Below are positions 33,422-42,509 of a stretch of DNA of 64,000 nucleotides, piece after piece (the stretch's first letter is position 1; each line of letters opens with the position of its first letter). Origin of the DNA: Thalassotalea euphylliae. Lineage in GTDB: Bacteria > Pseudomonadota > Gammaproteobacteria > Enterobacterales > Alteromonadaceae. The position numbers were made by a program, and so were the translations under genes. Under the pieces are notes generated by a model. That model worked only from the letters and a program-made list of their open reading frames with translations. It ran no database searches and had not been told where the DNA came from. The DNA lies in assembly GCF_003390375.1 (NCBI RefSeq), contig NZ_QUOT01000001.1, positions 496,001-560,000 of the forward strand. Direction: 5' to 3'.

Positions 33422-34428
33422 TAAAATTCCTGCGTTAAGCGCTCAACAATTGCATCACAACCATCGCGAACAGGGTCAACACACGGTAATGAAAGCTCAT
33501 CACTGATTTGCTGACAAATAGCTCGCCCTTCTTCAACACTAACACTCGACGTGTTAACGGCAATACCAGCAACTTTAACGTTCGGATTAGTTAATTTTGC
33601 AGCTTGTAAATTAAGCGCAATGGTTTCTTGTAAACTTGGGAATGCTGTATGTGGCAAACCGCGCATATGATGGCGATTTAACGCATGACAAATCACCAAG
33701 GCGTCAGGTTGAGAGCCGTGTAATAACCCCATGCTCACGCCAGCAAACGCTGGATGTGAAAGCGAACCTTGGCCTTCAATGATATCCCAGTGTTGTTCAT
33801 TATTGTCTGGTGACAACGACTCTGTAGCACCTGAGATGAAGTCAGAAATTACGCAATCAATTGCCACACCTTGGCCTGCGATAAGAATGCCGCACTGCCC
33901 TGTTGCGCGGAAGTCAACGTCCATGTTTTGATCTTTCATTGCCTTTTCAAGGCTTAGCGAGGTGTACATTTTACCCACTGAACAGTCAGTACCAATGGTT
34001 AACAAACGCTTACCTTTACGCGGAACTGCCGTGCCCGTTTTAAACTCACCATCTGGGTGGCGAATATCGAGTAGCTTAACCTTGTTTGCCGCCGCAGCTT
34101 GCGCTAGTTCTGGTACGTCGCTCATTTTTTCATGTAAACCACTAACGACATCCATACCAGCAGCAAGTGCTTCTAGAATATATGGATGCCATTTAGGATC
34201 TAAAACGCCACCACTATTGGCAAAGCCTAACACGAATGTTTTAGCACCTTTGGCAACGCCTTCGGCGATAGTAAGTTGCGGCAAGCCTGTAGTAACGGTA
34301 CAACCTTCAACTTGCATTTCGCCAATACAAAGCTCAGGGCGAAAGTCGGCTACACCACGTGCCATTTTAATTGATAAGGCATCGGTCGCATCGCCAATAA
34401 AAAGTAAGTAAGGGCCGACAATTTGCAT
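33421..34428 (-). CDS. dgcN: DUF1611 protein, DgcN-type D-glutamate N-acetyltransferase
   Basis: A 335-residue cytosolic protein with the DUF1611 N-terminal domain (about residues 1-135) and a P-loop-like C-terminal domain (GTDCSVGKMYTS near residue 146). In the described dgc pathway DgcN acetylates D-glutamate. Its stop overlaps the dgcA start (TAATG), indicating translational coupling. A LysR-type regulator gene lies upstream on the same strand and an inverted repeat-like motif lies about 95 bases before the start. Older annotations call the family NAD-dependent epimerase/dehydratase-like, without evidence. Confidence 0.85.
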   Translation of the reverse strand: MQIVGPYLLFIGDATDALSIKMARGVADFRPELCIGEMQVEGCTVTTGLPQLTIAEGVAKGAKTFVLGFANSGGVLDPKWHPYILEALAAGMDVVSGLHEKMSDVPELAQAAAANKVKLLDIRHPDGEFKTGTAVPRKGKRLLTIGTDCSVGKMYTSLSLEKAMKDQNMDVDFRATGQCGILIAGQGVAIDCVISDFISGATESLSPDNNEQHWDIIEGQGSLSHPAFAGVSMGLLHGSQPDALVICHALNRHHMRGLPHTAFPSLQETIALNLQAAKLTNPNVKVAGIAVNTSSVSVEEGRAICQQISDELSLPCVDPVRDGCDAIVERLTQEF

Positions 34429-34820
34429 AACACATCCTTTAGCTGAGTATTAAATTTTCAAAGACTTAGATTCAGCTTAGAGGGTGACTTCAAATTTGAA
34501 AAATAGCGTGTGTTGTCATGACCATAACTTGAGGCTATACGCGAAAATCCCTCCCTTTGAATGATTTCTTGAACAATTTACAAGGTCGCAAAACTGTAAA
34601 TGAAGCATACAACAAATACGCTTAACCGATTGTTATAAAAGTAAACAAATATTGCATACAAGCTAGTTGCAACACATAGATTAAACAGCAGTTGATGGAA
34701 GTTTCGGTGAATGAAAGTATGGCTGAAACTATGATTGAAACTGTGGAAAGAAGAAATAAAGCAACAAGGCGAATTTACGGTACAAACGCCTCGTTGCCGA
34801 TATGAGGTAAGCGCAAAAGT
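34429..34820. other. dgcN promoter region
   Basis: No gene is present in these 392 bases between the LysR gene and dgcN. ATAACTTGAGGCTAT (34524-34538) fits a LysR-type T-N11-A box and resembles the palindromes near 37.66 and 41.36 kb. No terminator for the LysR gene was recognised. Confidence 0.5.
34524..34538. promoter_or_regulatory. putative LysR-type box before dgcN
   Basis: ATAAC-TTGAG-GCTAT, an imperfect inverted repeat with 5-base spacer, about 95 bases upstream of the dgcN start. The same architecture occurs at 37655-37669 and 41360-41374. Confidence 0.5.
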
Positions 34821-35705
34821 CTAAATACTTTGGATCTGTTTATTTAAAAACTCCATAAAGTCATCCGCCGCCACGGAAAGTCGCCTGTTTTCTAAATGCA
34901 ACATACTGACATTAAACGACAAGCGCGGCTCAAAAGATGCGTAAGCCACATCATCCATGGCGTTGCCGTAGGCTGTGTATTTATCTACAACACACACGCC
35001 AGCACCATTGGCAACCATGCGCGCAGCAATAAAGTATGTTTGCACTTTGATGGTGGATTGCAGCTTGATGTTTTCTTTCATCATTCGCGTCCAGAGCTGA
35101 TCACCCAGCGGACCACTGTCGCTAATATCAATAAATGGTAAGTCTTTTAAATCAGTTAAGTTTAGCGATGTTGGCTCTGACGGAAACAGTGATTTGGGGT
35201 ACATGACAACAAGCTCGGATTGATCACATACCGTTTCAACAACACCGGCCATCGCCGTTGGCGAAAATACCACAGCTATGTCACATTTGTGCTCGTAAAG
35301 TGACTGCATCACTTCATCGTTGTGAACTGTCTGCACTTGAAAATTCACTTTTGGGTGTGCTTGCTGGAAATTAGCTATCGCGACTGGTAACACGTCAAAC
35401 CCTAAGGCTGGCGTTACTGCGATACTAATATTGCCATATTCTGACTTTTTAATGTTTTCAGCGGTATTGTTGATTGAACGCATCTGCTGATAAATTTTAT
35501 CTGCTTCATCAAACAACATTTCCGCTTCATTGGTTGGAATTAATCGGCCTTTAACACGTTCAAATAACTGAAAGCCAAGCTGCATTTCAGCGTGCGCTAA
35601 AACCTTACTCACCGAAGGCTGAGAAACGTGCAATATTTTCGCGGCGTTTGTGATAGAACCAGTTGAATAAATGGCATGAAACACCTCAATATGTCTAAGT
35701 CTCAT
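34821..35705 (-). CDS. LysR-family regulator, probably of the dgc genes
   Basis: A 294-residue regulator: N-terminal winged helix (residues 1-60, MRLRHIEVFHAIYSTGSITNAAKIL then SQPSVSKVLAHAE), linker helix, and a substrate-binding effector domain. It is encoded on the same strand directly upstream of dgcN-dgcA, the position of dgcR in the described D-glutamate operon, so activation by D-glutamate is the likely role. The GGAGGA before the ATG supports this start. It could also act on the nhaC-type gene 110 bases upstream. Confidence 0.87.
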   Translation of the reverse strand: MRLRHIEVFHAIYSTGSITNAAKILHVSQPSVSKVLAHAEMQLGFQLFERVKGRLIPTNEAEMLFDEADKIYQQMRSINNTAENIKKSEYGNISIAVTPALGFDVLPVAIANFQQAHPKVNFQVQTVHNDEVMQSLYEHKCDIAVVFSPTAMAGVVETVCDQSELVVMYPKSLFPSEPTSLNLTDLKDLPFIDISDSGPLGDQLWTRMMKENIKLQSTIKVQTYFIAARMVANGAGVCVVDKYTAYGNAMDDVAYASFEPRLSFNVSMLHLENRRLSVAADDFMEFLNKQIQSI

Positions 35706-35814
35706 TTATTCTCCTCCACGAGTTGTGTTTTTCATCTTAGTTATTCTTGTTTTCTTGTTGTCTTTTACTTTGTATTTTTTGGGTGACTTTGCCTGAATGG
35801 CCAAAGTTTACACA

Positions 35815-37563
35815 CTAGGCCGCAAACCCAATAACACATAAGGTCCAAAGCAGTGCTGCCGTAGCTGCAGCAAAGCTTGCAGGTACAATTTGCGATTTCA
35901 CATGGTCCATTAAGTCACAGCCAGTGGTCATCGCGCTTAATATCGTGGTATCTGAAATTGGCGAACATTGGTCGCCGTAAATACTGCCGTTTAGCACGGT
36001 GGCGAAACAAATCATCATATATATTTCTGGGTTTGCCAGCATTTGGTGCTCGCCAATAGCCCACGCAAGCGGCATCGCCAGTGGAAACGCGATAGCATAC
36101 GTTCCCCAACTTGTGCCCGTTGAAAAAGCGATCACCATGGTCATTAATTGTAAGGTAATAGGTAATGCCCAATAAGGAAGTTGCTCGCCTAACAATGAAA
36201 CAAGATATAAACCACCACCAATTTCTTTGCTGATAAAGCCAATGATCACCGCCATCATTAAAATAACAGAGGCAAATACGACACTTTTTAAGCCCAGATT
36301 CAGCCCATCCATCACATTTTTAAGACTCATGCCTTTGGCAAGGGCAATACCTACCGCTAACATTAATGCCGCGCCAAATGCCCAATTCACTTTTGGCGAG
36401 CCCAGCAAGATAAAAGTGAAAACCGCAATACCAATTAACGTGATCAGCGGGAAAATAAATTCAAAATGGTGAGAGTGATAACCTTCCGGCACTACCCTGC
36501 TTTGCAATTCCTTCGCACTTAACGGCTGAGCATTAGGCGCATCTAATTGCCCTGTGGTATTCGCTCTGTGGTGCGCTTCGCGAATTCTTCGACCAGAAAA
36601 AGTCGTGATGTTTAAGCTTAATAACAAAGTGCCGATAACGGCTAAAATACCATAGAAACTAAAAGGAATACTGCTGAAAAAGAAATCGAGACGATCAGCT
36701 TCTGTTGCTAAAAACGCAACCCCAGGTACAAAAATAAGCGCCTGTACATAAGCTGGCCACGCATTGAATGCTAGTACAGCAGCAATGGGTGAAGCGGTTG
36801 AGTCAACGATATAACTCATTTCCTCATGGCTAACTTTTGCTCTATCCGCTAGCGGCCTAACTGTTGTACCGACTAAAACAGTGCTCATCGTGCCCCCTTG
36901 GAAGAACAAGACACCTAAGCACCAAGAGACTAATTTAGCTGATCGTTGCCCGCGCACGAACCTGCGTGTCATCATATCGGCAAAGGCTTGCGCAGCGCCA
37001 GTTTTCGCCCACACACCAAGTAAACCGCCCAGTAACCACAAATAAAGCAGTAATAGCGCAGCACTGCCTTCTTTGGCAAGCTGCGGAATTATCACGCTGT
37101 CAGTTATATCGTATTCACCAAGCATTAGCGCGCCAGTAACAATACCAGTAAACAACGCACTTAACGGCTCTTTAGTAATTAAACAAAGTGAAACAGTAAT
37201 CAGCGCGGGCAACAACGACCAAACGCCAAAATGAAATGCTGGCTTAAGTTGTTTAATCGTCCCTTGTTCATCAATCACCCATTGCTGACTTAATGCCGGC
37301 TCGTTAACATTGTTGAGTGTTGCCTGATTAAGCGCTGACTCTTGATAGGGAACAACATCTTCAATAATGACTTCTTTACCGCGATAGATATAGGCATTAT
37401 CACCATCATTGGTTTGGTAAACTTCATATACGAGCGACTGTTCGAGCCAAGTTTTAGGAACATACTGGCTGACATAAACCGCAGAAAATAAACCAAATAT
37501 AACCACCAATAGCGCTAATTTGTTATAATTTTTCACATGCATTCTCGCTGATTTTAGCCGCAA
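35815..37563 (-). CDS. NhaC-family Na+/H+ antiporter-like transporter
   Basis: A 582-residue inner-membrane protein. TM1 lies at about residues 15-32; a hydrophilic periplasmic insert covers about 35-100; then about ten TM segments follow with family motifs (TGALMLGEYD, GGTMSTVLVGTT, DSTASPIAAVLAFNAW, FSTGTSWGTYAIAFPLA, GDQCSPISDTTILSA). NhaC-family members exchange Na+ for H+ or, in several lineages, take up amino or organic acids (for example lysine or malate/lactate). Sitting in a D-amino-acid gene group, a transport role for D-glutamate or another product is possible; this is inference. Confidence 0.87.
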   Translation of the reverse strand: MRLKSARMHVKNYNKLALLVVIFGLFSAVYVSQYVPKTWLEQSLVYEVYQTNDGDNAYIYRGKEVIIEDVVPYQESALNQATLNNVNEPALSQQWVIDEQGTIKQLKPAFHFGVWSLLPALITVSLCLITKEPLSALFTGIVTGALMLGEYDITDSVIIPQLAKEGSAALLLLYLWLLGGLLGVWAKTGAAQAFADMMTRRFVRGQRSAKLVSWCLGVLFFQGGTMSTVLVGTTVRPLADRAKVSHEEMSYIVDSTASPIAAVLAFNAWPAYVQALIFVPGVAFLATEADRLDFFFSSIPFSFYGILAVIGTLLLSLNITTFSGRRIREAHHRANTTGQLDAPNAQPLSAKELQSRVVPEGYHSHHFEFIFPLITLIGIAVFTFILLGSPKVNWAFGAALMLAVGIALAKGMSLKNVMDGLNLGLKSVVFASVILMMAVIIGFISKEIGGGLYLVSLLGEQLPYWALPITLQLMTMVIAFSTGTSWGTYAIAFPLAMPLAWAIGEHQMLANPEIYMMICFATVLNGSIYGDQCSPISDTTILSAMTTGCDLMDHVKSQIVPASFAAATAALLWTLCVIGFAA

Positions 37564-37972
37564 TGATGCATCTGCAATGCACCTGCGTTTTAGATGTTAT
37601 TTTAACGGTAGCAATTATTTTCCCTGACGTGATGTAGCGAAACAAAGCCAACCTATAACTTTAGGTTATAGGTTAATGTTCAACAGTCAATTGTTAATTC
37701 AGCTAATTTTGACCAAGGTTAGAGTTAAGTGCAGTTAGCTAATGTACTTGCCTGCTTCAGTTGTAAAGAGCCGCAGCAAAAGAGCCTTAGCCAAAAAGCT
37801 TTAGCAACCGAAACAGTAACATTAGTTATTAGCAAGAATTCGTTACAACCTTAGCTAGCAATCATGATTAATTATCAGGTTTGCTATGCTAAAAATTCAT
37901 ATTCGTTAGCCGATAATCGTATGACGGCTAACTAAATATTAAACAAATCAATTAATAAAGAAGCCAATTGCC
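37564..37972. other. divergent promoter region between nhaC-type and M14 genes
   Basis: No gene is seen in 409 bases. It holds a perfect inverted repeat at 37650-37674 and must carry the promoters of both flanking genes. Confidence 0.5.
37650..37674. promoter_or_regulatory. perfect 10-bp inverted repeat, LysR-type box
   Basis: AACCTATAAC (37650-37659), 5-base spacer, GTTATAGGTT (37665-37674). The core ATAAC-N5-GTTAT has the T-N11-A geometry of LysR sites. It lies 87 to 111 bases before the nhaC-type start and about 300 before the M14 start. Confidence 0.6.
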
Positions 37973-39124
37973 ATGTACAAATTTGTGACTTCAACAGTAC
38001 TATCATTATTCGCAGCAAGCAGTTTCGCTTGCCAATCTGACAACATTCAGTTGCTTAACAACTTTTCAAATGCAACGTCTGCATCATTAATGCAGAATTG
38101 TGAAATCGACGAAAGCAACAACCAAATTAACGTCAAACTACTGCCTGAAAACAAACCGATTAATAATAGCCCTTGGTACGCTTTTCAACTTGTCAGCAAA
38201 GAGCCAAGAGCGGTAACACTGACCTTAACCGTTAACGATGGTGATCATCGTTACCTACCAAAAATCAGTAGAGATGGCAAAAACTGGCAACAAGTCGACT
38301 ACAAAATTGTTGAAGACAAAATGCACGTTGAGCTAGCCATTGATACAAAAACTACGTGGATTGCCGGACAAGAGCTGATCACCAATAAAGACTACATTGA
38401 CTGGGGTAAGAAGCTAAGCGAGTTTGAATTTATTGATCACAATGTGATTGGTAGCTCAGTAAACGGTAAACCAATTTACCAAGTCATCACCAATCAACCG
38501 AACGTAAAACAATGGTTAGTTGTGCTTGGTCGCCAACACCCACCTGAAGTAACTGGCGCCATTGCACTATTCCCGTTTGTCGACACGCTGTTAGGTAATA
38601 GCGAATTAGCACGCTATTTTCGTCAAAACTACAATATCGTTGTTGTGCCAAACATGAACCCAGATGGTGTAGAACTTGGTTACTGGCGTCATAACGCTAA
38701 CGGTGTTGATTTAAACCGTGACTGGAATAAATTCAAGCAACCAGAAGTTATTGCAGTTGATAAGTTGCTAACCGACTTAGTAGCGAAAGGTCATAAAATT
38801 TCAATGGCGGTTGATTTCCACTCAACCCACAAAGACATTTTTTACACCATGCCAAATGACTATGGCGTACAACAACGCTACTTAGTTAATAACTGGTTGA
38901 ACAAACTTGATAAACAGTATCCAGAGTTTAACGTTATCCAAAAGCCAGGTAACAACCCACAAATGGGTGTATTTAAACAGTATGTTGCTGACAAGTTCGA
39001 TGTTCACGCTATCACTTACGAGATGGGCGATAACACCGATCGTAAATTTATTCACAAACTGGCCAAAGATGCAGCAAACACCTTAATGCAAACGATGCTT
39101 AAGGATAACGACCAGCTACGTTAA
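37973..39124 (+). CDS. exported M14 family zinc carboxypeptidase
   Basis: A 383-residue protein with a signal peptide of about 19 residues (VLSLFAASSFA, cleavage near Cys20). An N-terminal beta domain (to about residue 135) precedes the peptidase domain. Zinc ligands: His189 and Glu192 in GRQHPPE, His283 in DFHSTHKD; catalytic Glu350 in ITYEMGDN. NPDG and NLNRDW-type motifs are present (DLNRDWNKF). It would release C-terminal residues from peptides in the periplasm. Next to a D-aminoacylase and D-glutamate genes, peptidoglycan-derived or D-residue peptides are plausible substrates, by context only. Confidence 0.87.
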   Translation: MYKFVTSTVLSLFAASSFACQSDNIQLLNNFSNATSASLMQNCEIDESNNQINVKLLPENKPINNSPWYAFQLVSKEPRAVTLTLTVNDGDHRYLPKISRDGKNWQQVDYKIVEDKMHVELAIDTKTTWIAGQELITNKDYIDWGKKLSEFEFIDHNVIGSSVNGKPIYQVITNQPNVKQWLVVLGRQHPPEVTGAIALFPFVDTLLGNSELARYFRQNYNIVVVPNMNPDGVELGYWRHNANGVDLNRDWNKFKQPEVIAVDKLLTDLVAKGHKISMAVDFHSTHKDIFYTMPNDYGVQQRYLVNNWLNKLDKQYPEFNVIQKPGNNPQMGVFKQYVADKFDVHAITYEMGDNTDRKFIHKLAKDAANTLMQTMLKDNDQLR

Positions 39125-39297
39125 TTGATGCTGAATGAAATGAAGCTATAGTGATTACTGCAATGGTAATTATTAAAGCTATAGCACAATTAACTTATCT
39201 CAGCGGCGTCAGATGAAAAAATCTCGTTTGATGCCGCACAACACCTACGAATCAAACATCAGCGAAAACGATATACTACAACGATAAGCTACAAAAA

Positions 39298-40881
39298 ATG
39301 GCAAAACGTAACTTCAAAAAGCTAACCAGTGCTATGGCATTAGCACTAGCGGCAATCACATCAGGCTGTTCGAACCAAGTATCACCGAAAGTCGATACCC
39401 TAATTATTAATGGCGAGGTTTACTTAGGTGATGGCAGCGGCGCGCAATCACTTGATATTGGTATCTGTCAGCAAGTTATCTGTGCTTTATCGCCAAGTGG
39501 TCGTCAGCAATATCAGGCAGCACGCATAATTGACGCGAATGGTCATGTTGTTAGCCCTGGTTTTATTGACCCTCATACACATACGCTCGCCGAACTCGAA
39601 AGCCAAGACAAAAACGCCAATGTCAACTACCTAATGCAAGGGGTAACGACTGTCGTTAATGGCAATGATGGTGGCAGCCCAATTGATATTGCTAAAACAG
39701 CAAAAGCATTGGAGGCAAACGGTATAGGCACGAATGTCGCTTTTTTCATAGGCCACAATAGTGTTCGCACTGCCGTTATGGGTCGCGAAAATCGTTATTC
39801 TTCAGACCAAGAAATTGCGCAAATGGTCGGCATTGTCGACAAAGCAATGCAAGATGGCGCTCTTGGCTTGTCGTCAGGTTTATATTACGTTCCTGGCAGC
39901 TATGCAAAAACCGAAGAAGTGATTGCTTTAGCTAAAGCAGCCTCTGCCTATGGCGGCATTTATGACACTCACTTAAGAGATGAAAGCACCTTTAACATTG
40001 GCTTTGCGAATGCGGTTGATGAAGCTATTAATATCGCCAAAGCTGCCGATATTCACTTGCACATTGCCCATATCAAAGCCTTGGGCGTAGATGTTTGGGG
40101 CGAAAGTACCCCCGTTATCAAGCAAATTGAACAGGCTCAGCAGCAAGGTGTCAGCATTAGTGCAGACCAATACCCTTGGCTAGCGTCAGGTACAAATATT
40201 CGCAGTGCAATTATGCCTAAGTGGGCGTTAGCGGGTAATCAAATTGCCTTCTTTCATCGCTTAAAAGATAAAGAGTTATTACCGCGTATTCGCAAAGAAA
40301 TTGCCGAAAATATTCGTCGTCGTGGTGGTGCCAATGCCCTACTTATCACAGAGTTTCACAGTAGACCTAATTTAGTAGGTAAAACGCTCGAAGAAATTGC
40401 TACCGAAAAAGGTAAAACACCTGTTGACACCGCCATTGATTTGGTGCAACTTGGCCGCATTCGAGTAGCATCATTTAACATGTCGCCAAACGATTTGAAT
40501 AAATTTGTAGTTCAACCATGGGTTGTTACCTCTTCTGATGGCACCAATGGTCACCCGAGAAAATATGGTAGTTTTCCTAAAAAGTATCAAGATATGGTGA
40601 TTGATAAAAAACTGTTATCGATTGAAGACTTTATTATCAAAAGCGCAAGTCAAACCGCAGACATTTTAGGACTACAAGATCGTGGTAAGTTAAAAAAAGG
40701 CTTAACGGCAGATATTATTGTCTGGGACGCGAATACGTTCAAAAGCAATGCAACTTTCCAAAAATGGAATGTTTTAGCCTCTGGCGTTGATACGGTATTA
40801 GTCAATGGGCAAGTTGTCGTGGAAAATGGTGAATACAACCAAAAACTAGCAGGTCAATACGTTAGAAAATCGGCAAATTGA
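39298..40881 (+). CDS. lipoprotein N-acyl-D-amino-acid deacylase (D-aminoacylase family)
   Basis: A 527-residue amidohydrolase. The signal ends in AAITSGC (Cys24), a lipobox, so the enzyme should be lipid-anchored. The amidohydrolase barrel carries the first metal-binding pair His93 and His95 in DPHTHT, later His residues in HIAHIKALG and the acidic and glycine-rich SSDGTNGHPRKYG segment typical of D-aminoacylases. It would hydrolyse N-acyl-D-amino acids (for example N-acyl-D-glutamate). It lies 173 bases after the M14 gene, probably in the same unit, and ends at a terminator. Membrane-anchored placement is unusual compared with the cytosolic characterised enzymes. Confidence 0.88.
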   Translation: MAKRNFKKLTSAMALALAAITSGCSNQVSPKVDTLIINGEVYLGDGSGAQSLDIGICQQVICALSPSGRQQYQAARIIDANGHVVSPGFIDPHTHTLAELESQDKNANVNYLMQGVTTVVNGNDGGSPIDIAKTAKALEANGIGTNVAFFIGHNSVRTAVMGRENRYSSDQEIAQMVGIVDKAMQDGALGLSSGLYYVPGSYAKTEEVIALAKAASAYGGIYDTHLRDESTFNIGFANAVDEAINIAKAADIHLHIAHIKALGVDVWGESTPVIKQIEQAQQQGVSISADQYPWLASGTNIRSAIMPKWALAGNQIAFFHRLKDKELLPRIRKEIAENIRRRGGANALLITEFHSRPNLVGKTLEEIATEKGKTPVDTAIDLVQLGRIRVASFNMSPNDLNKFVVQPWVVTSSDGTNGHPRKYGSFPKKYQDMVIDKKLLSIEDFIIKSASQTADILGLQDRGKLKKGLTADIIVWDANTFKSNATFQKWNVLASGVDTVLVNGQVVVENGEYNQKLAGQYVRKSAN

Positions 40882-40948
40882 TATACGTGTTGTTATGCAT
40901 TATTGGGCTTTAGGCTGACGCATTAGCAAGACTTAGTGAACGAAATAA

Positions 40949-40986
40949 AAAAAGGCAGGCTATCGTATTTGATAACCTGCCTTTTT
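40949..40986 (+). terminator. terminator of the D-aminoacylase gene
   Basis: A 16-bp stem with one mismatch (AAAAAGGCAGGCTATC against GATAACCTGCCTTTTT), six-base loop, ending in T5. Confidence 0.85.
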
Positions 40987-41083
40987 ATTGGGAGTCTAAA
41001 TATAAATTCACGTAGCCAGTAAATGTCTTATTCAGCGAGCAATTTCAGCGTGCATTGCTTTAAATAGCTTAAAATTCTAGCGA

Positions 41084-41275
41084 CTAGTTATAGCCCAACA
41101 CATATTCCTGTGCTTGTCCGCCAAGAAACTGTACTTGATACTTGCGTGTTAAATCTTGTTTAACGACTTTAGACTTAGCAGACACTACCTTAGGTAGTTG
41201 CTGTAAAGTTTCATTAATTTGATTAACAATAGTTTCTACACCAGTGTTGTTGGTTGACGGTTGTTGTTGAGCCAT
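41084..41275 (-). CDS. small hypothetical protein
   Basis: A 63-residue soluble protein, MAQQQPSTNNTGVETIVNQI... with an amphipathic middle and an aromatic C-terminus (YQVQFLGGQAQEYVLGYN). CAGGAAA precedes the ATG. It stands alone in an otherwise gene-free stretch, and a perfect 7-bp inverted repeat lies about 85 bases upstream. No family recognised; the good ribosome binding site and codon structure support a real gene. Confidence 0.6.
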   Translation of the reverse strand: MAQQQPSTNNTGVETIVNQINETLQQLPKVVSAKSKVVKQDLTRKYQVQFLGGQAQEYVLGYN

Positions 41276-41578
41276 GATATTTCCTGCCGTATGCGCTTAG
41301 TTCAAGTGTAATATGCAATAAATCTGCAACATTTAAAATGCACATAAATTAGCCAAACCATAACGTAAAGTTATGGCTACAAATTTAATTACACTGATTT
41401 ACGCTAAAGATTGACAACCCGTTATCCAAATAGATTTATAGTACTCAGCTAAATAACGAACTTACCCTGCAATTGTGTTAAAGTACGGCAATATATAAAA
41501 AGCCGATGCCCAACCGCGAATTCTTTCGCTAAATCAAAACACTACGGCTAATAACTAAACAAAAACGATATTAACTAT
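41276..41578. other. intergenic region with an inverted repeat
   Basis: Apart from the palindrome at 41358-41376 nothing specific is seen. Confidence 0.4.
41358..41376. promoter_or_regulatory. inverted repeat of the ATAAC-N5-GTTAT type
   Basis: CCATAAC (41358-41364), spacer GTAAA, GTTATGG (41370-41376); perfect arms. Same spacing and core as the box before the nhaC-type gene. Confidence 0.5.
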
Positions 41579-41662
41579 ATGAATAACCAGCCGACCATTC
41601 GTATATTGAGTTATCAACCTAAGTATTTCAACTCTATAATTTTAAAAGCTTTAAAAAAAAAT

Positions 41663-41809
41663 ATGTCTAATACTGAATATCACGACGCCCCTAAGTGTTC
41701 TACTAAGATTCCATCCGAACTGATTGAAGAATTGAAAAACATTCCAAATAATCAATATGAAGAGCTTAAAAAAAAATGGAAATATCCAAGCCTTCCTTTG
41801 CTCAACTAA
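41663..41809 (+). CDS. unknown AT-rich ORF, first part
   Basis: An open frame reads from 41579 or, more likely, from the ATG at 41663 (MSNTEYHDAPKCSTKIPSEL) to a stop at 41809, 48 residues from the inner start. It ends in EELKKKWKYPSLPLLN, where an A9 tract (41768-41776) precedes the start of the next ORF in another phase. The two may be one gene read by slippage or broken by a one-base change. No family recognised. Confidence 0.4.
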   Translation: MSNTEYHDAPKCSTKIPSELIEELKNIPNNQYEELKKKWKYPSLPLLN

Positions 41810-42381
41810 TAAAAGTTTTAAATGGCGAAATCAAAAGTTTAGACCCTTTTATTTTATTAGATATTAGACTTTTTGCGCTTAGGTTCTATTCAAAAGAAAA
41901 ATTTGACCAACTTTCTATTAATTCTCATGTTGATTCATCAGTTGATCTTTATGAATTCTCTCCATTTAAAAACGGTCAAAACTTGATAAAACACGGAATC
42001 TCTTTTAAGCAAACATTAAAGTGCGAAGATTTTGGCTGTTTAGCTGTTGATTATCATGACCCCAAGCAAGACGAAAAACGCAGTATTATTTTTTCAGTAT
42101 ATAGTTCTAAACATCATAACTCTATTTTGCCTCTTGGCGTGGATTTTCACGAATCAGATCCCAAAATATGTATGACAATTGCAACAAATAGGCTTAACAA
42201 AATTAGATTCATATCATCACGATTATTTAAAATAGACGATTGTAGAAAACATTTGAAATCAACCTTTCGCGATATCCATGCAGAGAATAAAGATGCTCGG
42301 GAAAAATTTATTAATAGTTGTAATTCCATTTTAGATAAAGCAATAGAAATTACCCGTCAAGATGACGGCTCATCTACTTGA
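41776..42381 (+). CDS. unknown AT-rich protein
   Basis: A 201-residue protein, MEISKPSFAQLIKVLNGEIK..., without signal or membrane segments, rich in Lys, Ser, Asn and Ile. The base composition is lower in G+C than neighbouring genes, which suggests acquired DNA. The ATG follows the A9 tract that ends the preceding ORF, with no separate ribosome binding site, so coupling or fusion with that ORF is likely. No family recognised. Confidence 0.55.
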   Translation: MEISKPSFAQLIKVLNGEIKSLDPFILLDIRLFALRFYSKEKFDQLSINSHVDSSVDLYEFSPFKNGQNLIKHGISFKQTLKCEDFGCLAVDYHDPKQDEKRSIIFSVYSSKHHNSILPLGVDFHESDPKICMTIATNRLNKIRFISSRLFKIDDCRKHLKSTFRDIHAENKDAREKFINSCNSILDKAIEITRQDDGSST

Positions 42382-42509
42382 GATTCTATTAATGACTCCC
42401 ATAGTTTATAAGCCCTCTAACTGCCCCTATAACTTTTACAAAGGATAAATATATTACGGTTAAAAATGTTACATTAACTAACGTTTTAATCCATATACTA
42501 TTGCATTAT

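Noticed and set aside
36227..36472. Plus-strand frame opposite the NhaC-type gene
   Set aside because: Antisense shadow of membrane segments; no independent support.
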